A DNA stretch of 37,786 nt. Source: JAFGJU01 sp964570935. GTDB lineage: Bacteria > Eisenbacteria > RBG-16-71-46 > JAFGJU01. The stretch spans positions 1 through 37,786 of the forward strand of contig CAZMZP010000042.1 in the NCBI GenBank assembly GCA_964570935.1, given 5' to 3'. A program made the position numbers and the translations under genes. The notes below the pieces were generated by a model. That model was not told the origin of the DNA. It made no database searches and saw nothing but the letters and a program-made list of their open reading frames with translations. The stretch's first letter is position 1. Each line of letters begins with the position of its first letter. Below are positions 7,231 through 16,438 of the stretch, in pieces.

Positions 7231-9315
7231 CTAGGCCTGCTGCTGCGCGACTTCGTACAGCTTCGAGAAATCCGCCAGCTTGAGAAACTCGGACCGCACC
7301 ATGGCCAGGATCGAGAGGCGGCGGTTGCGCACCCGCTCGTCGGGGTCCATTACCAGCACTCCGTCGAAGAAAGCGTCTATGGACCCTTTGAGGGTGAGCA
7401 GGCGGGCGATCGCGTCCGCGTAGCTGGCCTGCGATATGAGCTCCGCGGTCGCGGACGAGATTTCCTTCACACCCGAGAAGAGGTCCCGTTCCACTTTCTC
7501 CGTGAGCTCATCCGCGGCCACCGGCGGGTAGGAGTCGGCCTTCAGGATGTTGGACACTCGCTTGAACGATATCGCCACGTGAGAGAAGTCGGCGTTGGGC
7601 TTCCACTCCGCCACGGCCCTGGCCTTGAGGAGGCTTCTGTAAGGGTCGTCGCTGTCGACGGACAGCACGGAGTTTATGACGTCCTGCTCGAGCCCTGTCT
7701 CCGACAGGACGAACCCGAGCCGCTGAACCAGGAACGCACGAACCTCTTCGGCCAGCGTTTCCGGCAGCTTGAACTGGCGCGACAGGAGCTCCACGGCCTT
7801 GTCGAGCGCGTGGCCGAGGGAGAAATGCAGCTCTTTCTCAATCAGTATTCTCATGAGCCCGTTGGCCTGTCGTCTCACACCGTACGGGTCCTCGGAACCG
7901 GTGGGAGTCTTTCCGGTGGCGAAACAGCCGGCGATTTCGTCCAGCCTGTCCGCGATGCCTACCGCGGCGCCTGTCAGGGTCGACGGCACCGCGTCTCCGG
8001 GGAACCGTGGAGAATAGTGTTCCTTGAGCGCCTGGACCACGGGCGGAAACTCGCCCGCCCTGGCCGCGTACTCGCTGCCGATTATGCCCTGGAGCGTCGT
8101 GAACTCCTTGCCGTCCTTGACCATTTCGCTCACGAGGTCGGTCTTGCAGAGGAGGCCGGCTCTCTTCGCCATCTCGACCTTGCTCTTGTCCCACTGCTCA
8201 ACCACGGACGCCGCGAGCTCGGACAGTCTCCTGCCCTTCTCGTGGACCGAGCCGAGCGATTCGTGCCAGACCACACTCTTGAGCAGCTCGAGCTGTCTCT
8301 CGACGCCGATTGACAGGTCTTTCTCCCAGTAGAAGCGCGCGTCGTCCAGGCGGGCTCGCAAGACTCGCTCGTTACCCGTCCTGATGTTCTCCTCGCCCTC
8401 GCTGCCGCCGTTTCGCATGGTGATGAAATGCGGCAGGAGCTTCCCCGATTCGTCCTCCACCGCGAAGTAACGCTGGTGCTCCCTCATGGCCGTGACCACG
8501 ACCTCACGCGGCAGCTCGAGGAAATGCTCGTCGAAGGAGCCCACGATCGGTACCGGGTATTCCAGGAGGTTGGCCACGATGTCCACGAGATCCTGGTCCT
8601 CCACGACGTGGCCTCCCCTCACCTTCGCTCCCCGGTGAACCAGCTCGCGCACAAGCGACCTGCGCTTGGGCAGGTCGGCCATCACCGAGGCGGCTTCCAG
8701 CTTCGTGAGATAATCGGACGGCCTCGCCAGCTCTATTGCCCCGGGGCAGGCGAAGCGGCTGCCGTAGGTGATCCTGCCGGACGGAATGCCGGCGATCTCG
8801 AGCGGCACGACGTCGCCATCCAGCAGGGCCGCGACCCAGCGGATGGGCCTGGCGAATCTCGCGGCCGGCGCTCCCCACGTCATGGTCTTGGGAAACGGGA
8901 GCGACAGAACCAGTCCCGGCAGAAACTCCCGAAGGACTTCCGCCACCGGTTTGCCCTCGATCTTCACATGCGCGCAGACGTACTTGCCCTTCTCCGTATC
9001 TTTCAGGAAGAGGGATTCGACTGGCACACCCTGGCTCCGGGCGAAGCCCTTGGCCGCCTGCGTTGGCTGCCCGTTCGCATCGTACGCGGCCTTGGCGGAG
9101 GGACCGGTGACCTCTTTCTCCAAATTCGCCTGTCGTTCGGCCAGCTGCCTCACGATCACGGCCAGGCGTCTGGGGGTGGAGAACTTGTCGACACCCAGAA
9201 AGGTCACGCGCCTGGCGCCGAGCTCCGCGGCAGTCCTGGCGGCCAGCTCGTCCATCGCGGGTTCGATGTAGCCGGATGGCAGCTCTTCGACGCCGATCTC
9301 AAGGAGGAAATCCAC
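7231..9315 (-). CDS. glyS: Glycyl-tRNA synthetase beta subunit
   Basis: GlyS is the large subunit of the bacterial alpha2-beta2 glycyl-tRNA synthetase; it binds tRNA while GlyQ makes glycyl-adenylate. The protein of about 694 residues begins with the family hallmark DFLLEIGVEELPSGYI. It contains AHVKIEGKPVAEVL, FPKTMTWG, GRITYGSRF, VVTAMREHQRYFAVED, FITMRNGG, the HD-like core ADRLDEIAGCFATGKTPTGSEDPYGVRRQANGL (in part) and the C-terminal anticodon-binding region. I prefer the GTG at 9315 because GAGG lies eight bases upstream; the GTG at 9324 would add three residues. It follows glyQ by 55 bases and closes this operon. Confidence 0.95.
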   Translation of the reverse strand: MDFLLEIGVEELPSGYIEPAMDELAARTAAELGARRVTFLGVDKFSTPRRLAVIVRQLAERQANLEKEVTGPSAKAAYDANGQPTQAAKGFARSQGVPVESLFLKDTEKGKYVCAHVKIEGKPVAEVLREFLPGLVLSLPFPKTMTWGAPAARFARPIRWVAALLDGDVVPLEIAGIPSGRITYGSRFACPGAIELARPSDYLTKLEAASVMADLPKRRSLVRELVHRGAKVRGGHVVEDQDLVDIVANLLEYPVPIVGSFDEHFLELPREVVVTAMREHQRYFAVEDESGKLLPHFITMRNGGSEGEENIRTGNERVLRARLDDARFYWEKDLSIGVERQLELLKSVVWHESLGSVHEKGRRLSELAASVVEQWDKSKVEMAKRAGLLCKTDLVSEMVKDGKEFTTLQGIIGSEYAARAGEFPPVVQALKEHYSPRFPGDAVPSTLTGAAVGIADRLDEIAGCFATGKTPTGSEDPYGVRRQANGLMRILIEKELHFSLGHALDKAVELLSRQFKLPETLAEEVRAFLVQRLGFVLSETGLEQDVINSVLSVDSDDPYRSLLKARAVAEWKPNADFSHVAISFKRVSNILKADSYPPVAADELTEKVERDLFSGVKEISSATAELISQASYADAIARLLTLKGSIDAFFDGVLVMDPDERVRNRRLSILAMVRSEFLKLADFSKLYEVAQQQA

Positions 9316-9370
9316 TGTCTGCACCTCGTTCGGTTCCAGTCGGGAATGGCCGCGCCGGCGCGCGGACCCG

Positions 9371-10300
9371 TCATTCCGGTTTGCCGCCCTGTTCCGCCAG
9401 CTTCGCGCGTTCCTCCGGCGGCAGGAGCGGGAACCCCATCTCCTCGCGCTGCCTGAGGCAAGCCAGCGCGGCCCTGCGCGCCAGGCGCCTCACTCTCGCG
9501 ATGTATCCCACTCTCTCCGTGATGCTTATCGCTCCGCGAGCGTCCAGCACGTTGAAGATGTGCGAGCACTTGATCACGTAGTCGTAACCGGGGAGCACCA
9601 GCCCTTTGTCCAGCAACCGCACCGCCTCTTTCTCGAAAGACACGAACAGCTGCTGATGGAGCTCGATGTCGCTCTCCTCGAAGTTGAACTTCGAGAACTC
9701 GTATTCGTGAGTCTTGAAAAGCTCGCGCCAGCGGACGTCGCTGGACCATTTCAGGTCCGCGAAGCTCTCCACGGCCTGGATGATTGTGGCGATGCGCTCG
9801 AGGCCGTAGGTAATCTCCGCGGAGATGGGGTCCAGGTCTATTCCGCCGGCCTGCTGGAAGTACGTGAACTGCGTTATCTCAAGCCCGTCCAGCCAGACCT
9901 GCCAGCCGAGCCCCCACGCTCCCAGCGTGGGCGATTCCCAGTCGTCCTCCACCAGTCTCAGGTCGTGCTTCTTGGGGTCGATACCGATGCACTCGAGGCT
10001 CTTGAAGTACACGTCCAGGACGTCCGCCGGCGAGGGCTTCAGTATCACCTGGTACTGGAAGAACCGCTGCACCCTGAACGGGTTGTCGCCGTAGCGGCCG
10101 TCCTTGGGCCTTCTGGAGGGCTCGACGTACGCCACCTTCCAGGGTTCCGGACCGAGTGCGCGAAGAAAAGTCTCGGGGTTGAAAGTTCCCGCTCCCACTT
10201 CGGAGCTGTATGGCTGGGCCAGCACGCAGCCGTAGTCCGACCAGAACTGTTCCAGCTTGAGGAGCATTTCCTGAAAGGTCATCACATTCTCCAAACTCAC
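9371..10300 (-). CDS. glyQ: Glycyl-tRNA synthetase alpha subunit
   Basis: GlyQ is the class II catalytic subunit that activates glycine. The 309-residue protein shows MTFQEMLLKLEQFWSDYGC, QPYSSEVGAGTFNPETFLRALGPEPW (in part), the motif 2 stretch YVEPSRRPKDGRYG and FQVQVILKPSP-like sequence, then CSHIFNVLDARGAISITER near the C-terminus. These are near-invariant in GlyQ. The GTG start overlaps the recO stop as GTGA, so translation is probably coupled. The C-terminal tail after about residue 290 is charged and variable. A two-subunit GlyRS argues against a typical Bacteroidota or Thermus-type organism, which use the alpha2 enzyme. Confidence 0.96.
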   Translation of the reverse strand: MSLENVMTFQEMLLKLEQFWSDYGCVLAQPYSSEVGAGTFNPETFLRALGPEPWKVAYVEPSRRPKDGRYGDNPFRVQRFFQYQVILKPSPADVLDVYFKSLECIGIDPKKHDLRLVEDDWESPTLGAWGLGWQVWLDGLEITQFTYFQQAGGIDLDPISAEITYGLERIATIIQAVESFADLKWSSDVRWRELFKTHEYEFSKFNFEESDIELHQQLFVSFEKEAVRLLDKGLVLPGYDYVIKCSHIFNVLDARGAISITERVGYIARVRRLARRAALACLRQREEMGFPLLPPEERAKLAEQGGKPE

Positions 10301-11052
10301 TTCAGATTCCTGACCAGTTTCAGCGATTTGAGTCCCGGAAGCCTGTCAACATGATACTGCAAAAATACTTCGACAATCCTATCAATTTCGGCTTCGAGCC
10401 TGGGACCGGCCGCGTCCAGCGCGCCGTCCAAAACTGGCACGGCCTGGAGCTTCTTCAGTGTGTCCCTCGCCTCGGCCGACACTTCGAAGGAGTCCGAGTC
10501 CTTCGTGCTGCACGCTCTGCAGATGAGGCCGCCCTTGAGAGGGGCGAACCGCAGAAGCTCTTCTTCCTTCCCGCAGCGCGCGCACTTCGAGAGCTCGGGC
10601 CTGTATCCCAGCAGGTCCGCGGCCTGGAGCTCGAAAGCCCAGAACACAGTCCTCAATGCGGACCTGGGACAGGTCTCCAACCGGGCCAGAGCATCCAGTA
10701 GAAGCCGAAACAGGGGCGGGCTCGGTTCTTCGCCCATGACCATGCTGTCCAGCAGCTCGATCACGGCACTGGCAAAGGCAAACTTAGCGACGTCGGTCTC
10801 GAAGGCGCCGAAGTGGCGCACCGTGTCGCTCTGCGAAAGCAGTTGCAGGTCGCGGCGGTCCTTCTTGTAGAACACGACCGCGGAATGCGTGAAGAGCTCG
10901 AGGCTGGACCCGAACCGGCTCTTGTGGCTCCTTGCGCCCTTGGCGACCACCTTCACCTTGCCGAAGTCCCTGGTGTAGAGCCAGACTATCTTGCTCGTCT
11001 CGCCCAGCTTAAGGCTCTTTGTTACTACTGCTTCGCTCTTGCAGATTGCCAA
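10297..11052 (-). CDS. recO: DNA repair protein RecO
   Basis: RecO binds SSB and DNA and, with RecR, loads RecA at gaps; it also anneals strands. The 251-residue protein begins with the OB-fold sequence KSEAVVTKSLKLGETSKIVWLYT and FGKVKVVAKGARS. A helical domain follows, with a zinc-binding pair LSKCARCG and LICRAC that is typical of many RecO proteins. I chose the TTG at 11052 because AGGAG lies nine bases upstream and the resulting N-terminus fits the family; a TTG at 11073 would add seven residues. It sits between corC and glyQ and overlaps glyQ by four bases. RecO next to glyQS and ybeY/phoH genes is a frequent bacterial arrangement. Confidence 0.93.
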   Translation of the reverse strand: MAICKSEAVVTKSLKLGETSKIVWLYTRDFGKVKVVAKGARSHKSRFGSSLELFTHSAVVFYKKDRRDLQLLSQSDTVRHFGAFETDVAKFAFASAVIELLDSMVMGEEPSPPLFRLLLDALARLETCPRSALRTVFWAFELQAADLLGYRPELSKCARCGKEEELLRFAPLKGGLICRACSTKDSDSFEVSAEARDTLKKLQAVPVLDGALDAAGPRLEAEIDRIVEVFLQYHVDRLPGLKSLKLVRNLK

Positions 11053-11128
11053 GTGGTCTCGCTCCTGCGTCAAAAGGGCGCGCGCCGTGCGCCGGCGCTC
11101 GCTGAACTCGCCGCGGTACCCGCCGGCG

Positions 11129-12316
11129 TCAGTTCGCGGCGTCCGCCGCGTCCTGTCTGGGATAAAGACCCTCGAACCAGACGCGGACCAGCTTTATCTT
11201 CCTCTCGTTCGCCTCGACGATCTCGAAAAGCGTGCCGTCTCTGACGAGCTTCGCCCCGGGCTTGGGGATCCTGCCGAATTCCTGCAGCAGGTAGCCCGCC
11301 AGAGTCTCGTAGTCGCCCCTGGGTATCCGAATGCCGACCGTCTCCTCGAACTTCTCCACCTCCACCTGGGCGTGCACCAGGAACATGCCGTCCACCACCT
11401 TGCGCATGGTGCGACGCAGGGTGAGCGGCTCGTAGCCCATCTCACCGACCAGCTCCTCCAGCACGTCCTCCACCGTAACGAGCCCGGCAGTCCCGCCGTA
11501 TTCGTCCAGCACCACGGCCATGTAGCTCTGCCTGGCCTGGAACTCTTTGAGGAGCTCGTCGCACTTCTTGGTCCGCGGAACCATGAGCACGGGCCTGACG
11601 ATTTGGCGCACACTTCTCGATAGGTCGGTCTCTCTCAAAAGGTCCATCACGTGCACCATTCCCACGATGGACTCGGGGTCGTTCTCGTAGACGGGCACTC
11701 TGGAGAACTTCTTCGCGGCAAACACTTCCACGCACTTCGCGAGTGTCATCGAGCTCGATACCGTGACCATGGCGCTACGGGGCACCATTATGTCTTCGGC
11801 CGCGGTCCGCGCGAACTCCCTGACAACCGAGGCCAGGGGCTCCACGCGAAGCAGCGTGGCCGTCTCGGCCGAGAACAGCACGTTCAGCTCCGCCGTCAGT
11901 CGTTCGTCCAGCTGGCGTGAAGCCGGGCCCGTCACTCTTTCGGACATTCTAACTGCGAGCCCTCCGACGGGCAACACGAAAACTCGGCAGAAGAGCCGCA
12001 AAGCGCGGGCGCCGAGCCCCTGCGGACCTGGCGCAGCCGAGAACCAGAGAGGCGCGACCACGACGCCCGCAGTCACGAGGCCGAGCCAGGCAAGTGACAG
12101 AATCACAAGTAAGTATACTGAGCCGCCGGCCACGGCTCCTCCGGCGGTCACTCCAGCCATCGCGGACGCCACGGCTGCGACCAGTATGAGGGCGGACCTG
12201 GCCTCGACTCCTCTCCGTTCGCGGCCAGGCCCGTATGAAGCCTCGCGCACGACCAGCACGCTCGACAGCGCGGTGAGACTACTCAGAACCAGTCCCAGAA
12301 ACCACGAATACGCCAC
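11129..12316 (-). CDS. CorC/HlyC-type membrane protein with paired CBS domains (first of two)
   Basis: The protein has about 395 residues. Its N-terminal part has several hydrophobic segments (about residues 1-20, 35-75 and 85-115), replacing or diverging from the DUF21/CNNM membrane domain. A CBS pair follows, entered by EDIMVPRSAMVTV and including FSRVPVYENDPESIVGMVHVMDLL, then YGGTAGLVTVEDVLEELVGEMG, then the CorC/HlyC C-terminal domain with YETLAGYLLQEFGRIPKPG. Relatives are proposed Mg2+/Co2+ efflux or ion-transport proteins, and CBS pairs often sense adenosine nucleotides. I prefer the GTG at 12316, directly after the upstream stop, over a TTG at 12334. It is probably co-transcribed with its paralogue and recO. 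The substrate cannot be told from sequence. Confidence 0.85.
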   Translation of the reverse strand: MAYSWFLGLVLSSLTALSSVLVVREASYGPGRERRGVEARSALILVAAVASAMAGVTAGGAVAGGSVYLLVILSLAWLGLVTAGVVVAPLWFSAAPGPQGLGARALRLFCRVFVLPVGGLAVRMSERVTGPASRQLDERLTAELNVLFSAETATLLRVEPLASVVREFARTAAEDIMVPRSAMVTVSSSMTLAKCVEVFAAKKFSRVPVYENDPESIVGMVHVMDLLRETDLSRSVRQIVRPVLMVPRTKKCDELLKEFQARQSYMAVVLDEYGGTAGLVTVEDVLEELVGEMGYEPLTLRRTMRKVVDGMFLVHAQVEVEKFEETVGIRIPRGDYETLAGYLLQEFGRIPKPGAKLVRDGTLFEIVEANERKIKLVRVWFEGLYPRQDAADAAN

Positions 12317-12317
12317 G

Positions 12318-13586
12318 TCAGCTCTTCCTCTCAACTCTCACGCTCCAGATGGCCTTCCCCACCATTCGCGTGACTGTGTACAGAAACGCATCGTCGGACA
12401 CGCTGTCTCCGGACACCGCGTCGGCGCCCAGCAGGCCCCGCACGTATTCACCGAGCGACAGGCCGGGGTCCGCCGGCGGCGCCGTCCCGAGAACTTCCTT
12501 CAAGTCGTCAACCTTAACGGTAGCCCTTATCTGAGCGGTCTTCTCGTCCAACATCCTGTAGGCAGGTTCCTCCGGCTCGAAGTCCTCGTAGAGGTCACCC
12601 ACCACCTCCTCCAGGATGTCCTCGCTGGTGACGAGCCCCAGCGTCTTCCCCGCGCTGTCGGCCACTATCGCGAGCGCCGCGTGCTCCCGCTGGAGCTGCT
12701 CGAGACAGTGTTCGATGCTGGCCTGCGGCGTCACGAACACGGGTTTTCTGACGACGGAGGACGCCCCGTCCGCTCCGCTCCCCTTGTGCAGTTTCAACAC
12801 CACGTCCTTCGCAGTCACGTATCCGCTGATCGAGTCTATGGTGTCTCGGAAAACGGGGATACGCGTGTGGCCGCTGTCTGTCGCCAGTTCGGCCAGCTCG
12901 CTGATGCTGGAACTCTCCTGCGCGCACACCATGTCCACCCTGGGCACCATCACTTCAGATATGTGACGTTCCCTCAGTCTCAGGAGCAGCTTGAGCAGGT
13001 CCCTGCCGAACGGGGACGCTATGGGAGGCACTCTCGAGACGGATGACACGGATGACCCGGATGACGCGGGTGACACGGGCTCTTCGGCGGACCCCGCTCC
13101 CGGGCCGGCGGTCTGGCGCCGCGCCGCATGTTGAGCCGGCTCGGGTACTGCCCGGGCCCCACCACGAAGGGACAGCCCGGGAAGGAGCTCCAGCAGAGCT
13201 CCTGACAAGGCCAGCGGGCGTCTCAGAAGGCGCACGATCCGGTCGCTCGCGCCGCCGCTCGAAAGTGGAGACCTCAGCGTAAGGGGCACAAGGAGAAGCG
13301 CGGTCGAGAGCGCGTACACCAGCGCGGAGCCGCAGGCGGGAGCGAGGCTCAATCCGTGCAGTCTCAACCAGAATCCGAAGAACAGCGCGCTCGCGGACAG
13401 GGACAGAATGCGCGCCACGTAAAGCTCTGCCAGGAGCCTGCGCGCTTCCAGGAAGGCCCGATCGTCCAGACGCAGCCGCCGCAGCGTCGTGGCGGACATC
13501 CGTCCCGGCCTCGCGGCGTGACAGACCAGATATGTGAGCAGTCCCGCGACGGACAGGAGCAGGAACACGACCTCGGAAACGCTCAT
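12318..13586 (-). CDS. CorC/HlyC-type membrane protein with paired CBS domains (second of two)
   Basis: This 422-residue paralogue of the next gene has hydrophobic segments near residues 4-22, 50-72 and 74-98. A long Ser/Ala/Pro-rich linker follows, then a CBS pair entered by ISEVMVPRVDMVCAQ with HTRIPVFRDTIDSISGYVTAKDVV and LGLVTSEDILEEVVGDLYEDFE, and a CorC-type C-terminal domain ending in KAIWSVRVERKS. The ATG at 13586 is five bases past the ybeY stop and has GAGG nine bases upstream; a longer form would overlap ybeY. The linker is encoded partly by a four-copy 9-base tandem repeat. CorC next to YbeY is common. Two consecutive divergent copies suggest a heteromer or specialised pair, but that is inference. 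Confidence 0.85.
   Translation of the reverse strand: MSVSEVVFLLLSVAGLLTYLVCHAARPGRMSATTLRRLRLDDRAFLEARRLLAELYVARILSLSASALFFGFWLRLHGLSLAPACGSALVYALSTALLLVPLTLRSPLSSGGASDRIVRLLRRPLALSGALLELLPGLSLRGGARAVPEPAQHAARRQTAGPGAGSAEEPVSPASSGSSVSSVSRVPPIASPFGRDLLKLLLRLRERHISEVMVPRVDMVCAQESSSISELAELATDSGHTRIPVFRDTIDSISGYVTAKDVVLKLHKGSGADGASSVVRKPVFVTPQASIEHCLEQLQREHAALAIVADSAGKTLGLVTSEDILEEVVGDLYEDFEPEEPAYRMLDEKTAQIRATVKVDDLKEVLGTAPPADPGLSLGEYVRGLLGADAVSGDSVSDDAFLYTVTRMVGKAIWSVRVERKS
13040..13075. repeat. Four tandem copies of a 9-base unit inside a corC-like gene
   Basis: On the plus strand the unit CGGATGACA appears as CGGATGACA, CGGATGACC, CGGATGACG and CGGGTGACA in direct succession. On the coding (minus) strand this gives a Val/Ser/Ala/Pro-rich run in the linker between membrane and CBS domains. 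Being a multiple of three it can change copy number without breaking the frame. Confidence 0.8.
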
Positions 13587-13590
13587 TCGG

Positions 13591-14166
13591 CTATGCCTCG
13601 CCCTTCCTGCCAATCGGTCGCGACGGACGAGGGCCGCCCGGGACCAGGCGCCGGACGAGATCGTCCAGCCGCCGCAGGTAGAAGTCCTCGCGGCGCCTCA
13701 TCCTCAGTCTCTGTGCGGGCGTGGCGTCGTCCAGGCCGCAAAGATGCAGAAGCCCGTGGACCGTGAGGCGGGCGAGCTCTTCGTCCAGCCCCACGCCGTA
13801 GTACTCGGCCTGCTCCACGGCCCTGTCCACGCAGACGACCACGTCTCCGAGCCGCACGCCCCGGACAGCGTTCGGGTCGCCCGCTCTCCGCGCGGCGGGC
13901 CGACGGGCCGGATTGCCGCGACGCGTGGAGACCTGTCGCGCGATGGGAAGCCGGTCGGGAGCGATCTCGAAGGCGAGGGTGTCGGTGACTTCGTCCCTGC
14001 CGGTGAAATTGCGGTTCAGCGACCGCACGGCCCTGGCGCCCAGAAAGTTGATGGATATCTCCTCGAAGCAGGCAGACTCGTTCACGAGAACCCGACAGGC
14101 CAGCATTCGGACGTGCCTAGTACTGATACCTGTCTTTCTCTGTCTGTTCGTTACCGATATCTCCAT
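13591..14166 (-). CDS. ybeY: Endoribonuclease YbeY (16S rRNA maturation)
   Basis: YbeY is a metal-dependent single-strand RNase needed for 16S rRNA 3' processing and ribosome quality control. The 191-residue protein begins EISVTNRQRK and contains NRNFTGRDEVTDTLAF, GDVVVCVD and the metal site HGLLHLCGLDD (137-147). The usual motif is HGxLHLxGyDH; here the third ligand position is Asp147, as also seen in Bacteroidota YbeY. It is longer than the usual ~150 residues. An Arg-rich insert (about 79-104) separates the TDTLAF and GDVV motifs, and the tail is basic. The start overlaps the upstream pgpH gene by 50 bases. Confidence 0.92.
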   Translation of the reverse strand: MEISVTNRQRKTGISTRHVRMLACRVLVNESACFEEISINFLGARAVRSLNRNFTGRDEVTDTLAFEIAPDRLPIARQVSTRRGNPARRPAARRAGDPNAVRGVRLGDVVVCVDRAVEQAEYYGVGLDEELARLTVHGLLHLCGLDDATPAQRLRMRRREDFYLRRLDDLVRRLVPGGPRPSRPIGRKGEA

Positions 14167-16378
14167 TCTCTTTCTTCTTCACGTCTTCCGGGTAGGAGGG
14201 ACGCGCGTGGAAGATGCTTATCAGGATGGGTATGAAACTCTCGCGGATCCTTGTGAGCTCTGCCATGGTGAGCCCGCACTCGTCCAGCTCGCCCTCCGTC
14301 GCCCGGTTCTCCACTATCCTGGCGACCACGCCCCTGATCCTGCTCGGGGTGGGGGACGTCAACGAGCGCGATGCGGCCTCCACGGAGTCGGCCAGCATTA
14401 TGATGGCGGCCTCCTTCGAGGACGGCTTGGGTCCAGGATACCGGAACTCCTCAGCCGGCGCGTCGCTGTCGATCTCGAGCGCCTTCTGGTAGAAGAAGGC
14501 CATGAGACTCGTGCCGTGGTGCTCCCCGATCAGCTGTCGGATGACCCTGGGCAGTTTCTCCTGCTCCGCCATCTCGACACCCTCCCTCACGTGGGATTCG
14601 AGTATCAGACAGCTCATCGTGGGGCTCAGCTTGTCGTGCCTGCTGCGGGCGTTTCTCTGGTTTTCCACGTAGTATTCGGGCTTCGATATCTTGCCGATGT
14701 CGTGGTAGTAGGACGCCACCCTGGCCAGCAGCGAATTCGCCCCTATGGCCTCCGCCGCGGCCTCGGCGAGGCTCCCCACAACCATGCTGTGATGGTAAGT
14801 GCCTGGCGCGTCGATCATCATCCGTCTCAACAGCGGCCTGTTCAAGTCCGACAGCTCCAGCAGTGTGATGTTCGTGGTCAGGCCGAATATGCTCTCAAGG
14901 ACCGGAAGCAGCGCCATCGCGGCCAGCACGCAGACGAAGGAGTTGAGGATGCCGTATCCGGCCGACATGAGCACCGTCGAGCCCGGGACCGTCGACCCGA
15001 ACCCGCCCGCGAATATGGCCGTCACGTACGCGCCCGCCACGAAGAGCATGGACCTGTAAAACTGCCGTCTGTGCCTCACGCCAATGACGGTGTAGACGCC
15101 GGTCGTGACCGCGGCCAGCGACGCCACTATGAAGACCAGGTCCAGCCCGGCCAGCGTGGCGATCATCAGGGTCGTTATTATTCCGGCCAGCAGGGCGACT
15201 TCGTCGTCCAGCAGCAGGGTGATGAGGAAGGGCACCAGCACCACCGGAATCAGGAACGGAGGCAGCCGCAGCACGTTCGTCACGAGCGAGCCCAGGGCCA
15301 GGACGAGAAGCGACGTCACGGCCAGAAGCACGATCATGTGGCGCTCGGCCAGGAGCCTCCGGCGGCGGGTGTGCAGGTACGCCCAGAACACGACCAGGAA
15401 CAGCGAAGTGATGACGAACTTGCTGGCGTACGGGAGCGAACGCTCGAAGCCGGAGGTCTTCTCACCGAGACCCCGCTTGTAGTACTCGAGCGACCGCAGT
15501 TTCTTGACGTGTTCGGCCGTGATCCTCTCGTGGTTGCCGATTATCTTCTCACCCTGAAGCACGACTCCGTCGAACCTCGACACCGCGTCCCGCGCCCGGG
15601 CCCGTTCCATGTCGGTTCTGGCCGGGTCGTAGTGAGCGTTGGCGTCCAGGAACTGGCCGGCGACCTCGACGAAGGCCAACGCGGCAGCCGGGTTCCTGGA
15701 GAACACTGCGGCGGCTTCGGCGCTGGCTCTGGGCGCCACCGCGCTCCTGTCCACCAGCGACGCAACTGGCACCGCCAGTTCGAATTTTTCACTCCGCATC
15801 CGGACGGTGTCGTAGCCGGCCGTCTCCGCGGCTCTCTTAGTCCGCACGACGCCCGTCTCCAGGACCTTCCCTGCGAACCTCTCGACTGCTTCTATGACCT
15901 CCGGTCCTGTGCGCTGAGCCGCCAGCACGGACTGCGTCGCGGCGGACAACTTCACGTCGGGCAATTTCGAAAGGTCCAACGTTCCGGCGCGAGACGCCCG
16001 GTCCGCGACCACGGTTTGCCTCAGGGCCGCAAGCCTGGCCATGTATTTCGTGGTTTGCTGACTGTCTATGGTGAAAATGGGCTGGACCGCGTCACCGGCC
16101 GCCTTCCTCTCCGCCTCGTACCGCCCGTCATCTTTAAGTATGCTGAACTCGAAAGGAGCGATGATCTCCTTGTCGGAGACGGCGCCTTCCCGGTACTCGC
16201 TGCCCGGAGAAACGCCCGACGGCGGAAACAGCAGCACAGCGAGGATGACGAAGCCCAGTGCCACGGCCAGTTTCTCGGCCGCGCGCACCCTGGCCACGAA
16301 CTTCTCAGTCTTCGGGAAAAGGGTTCCGGGGGCCTTCTCCCTCAACTGCGTCTTCCTCGTATTGTCTTTACCGAACAT
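14117..16378 (-). CDS. pgpH: 7TM-HD phosphohydrolase (PgpH-type, probable c-di-AMP phosphodiesterase)
   Basis: This membrane protein of 753 residues has the PgpH architecture. It has one N-terminal membrane helix (about 36-52), an extracytoplasmic 7TMR-HDED domain, a block of seven hydrophobic helices in the middle third, and a cytoplasmic HD domain. The HD domain shows TYHHSMVVGSLAEAAAEAIG, YYHDIGK (His559-Asp560), SHVREGVEMAEQ and GEHHGT (His620-His621), then ADSVEAASRSLTSPTPSRI. PgpH in Firmicutes cleaves c-di-AMP to pApA; the activity here is inferred from family. Its place between phoH and ybeY is the classical one. The ATG start is 60 bases after the phoH stop. Confidence 0.92.
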   Translation of the reverse strand: MFGKDNTRKTQLREKAPGTLFPKTEKFVARVRAAEKLAVALGFVILAVLLFPPSGVSPGSEYREGAVSDKEIIAPFEFSILKDDGRYEAERKAAGDAVQPIFTIDSQQTTKYMARLAALRQTVVADRASRAGTLDLSKLPDVKLSAATQSVLAAQRTGPEVIEAVERFAGKVLETGVVRTKRAAETAGYDTVRMRSEKFELAVPVASLVDRSAVAPRASAEAAAVFSRNPAAALAFVEVAGQFLDANAHYDPARTDMERARARDAVSRFDGVVLQGEKIIGNHERITAEHVKKLRSLEYYKRGLGEKTSGFERSLPYASKFVITSLFLVVFWAYLHTRRRRLLAERHMIVLLAVTSLLVLALGSLVTNVLRLPPFLIPVVLVPFLITLLLDDEVALLAGIITTLMIATLAGLDLVFIVASLAAVTTGVYTVIGVRHRRQFYRSMLFVAGAYVTAIFAGGFGSTVPGSTVLMSAGYGILNSFVCVLAAMALLPVLESIFGLTTNITLLELSDLNRPLLRRMMIDAPGTYHHSMVVGSLAEAAAEAIGANSLLARVASYYHDIGKISKPEYYVENQRNARSRHDKLSPTMSCLILESHVREGVEMAEQEKLPRVIRQLIGEHHGTSLMAFFYQKALEIDSDAPAEEFRYPGPKPSSKEAAIIMLADSVEAASRSLTSPTPSRIRGVVARIVENRATEGELDECGLTMAELTRIRESFIPILISIFHARPSYPEDVKKKENGDIGNEQTEKDRYQY

Positions 16379-16438
16379 GATGCCGTCTTTCCGGCTGACC
16401 GGCGCCCGGTCCCCCGCGCGGGAACCCGAGCCGTCGTC

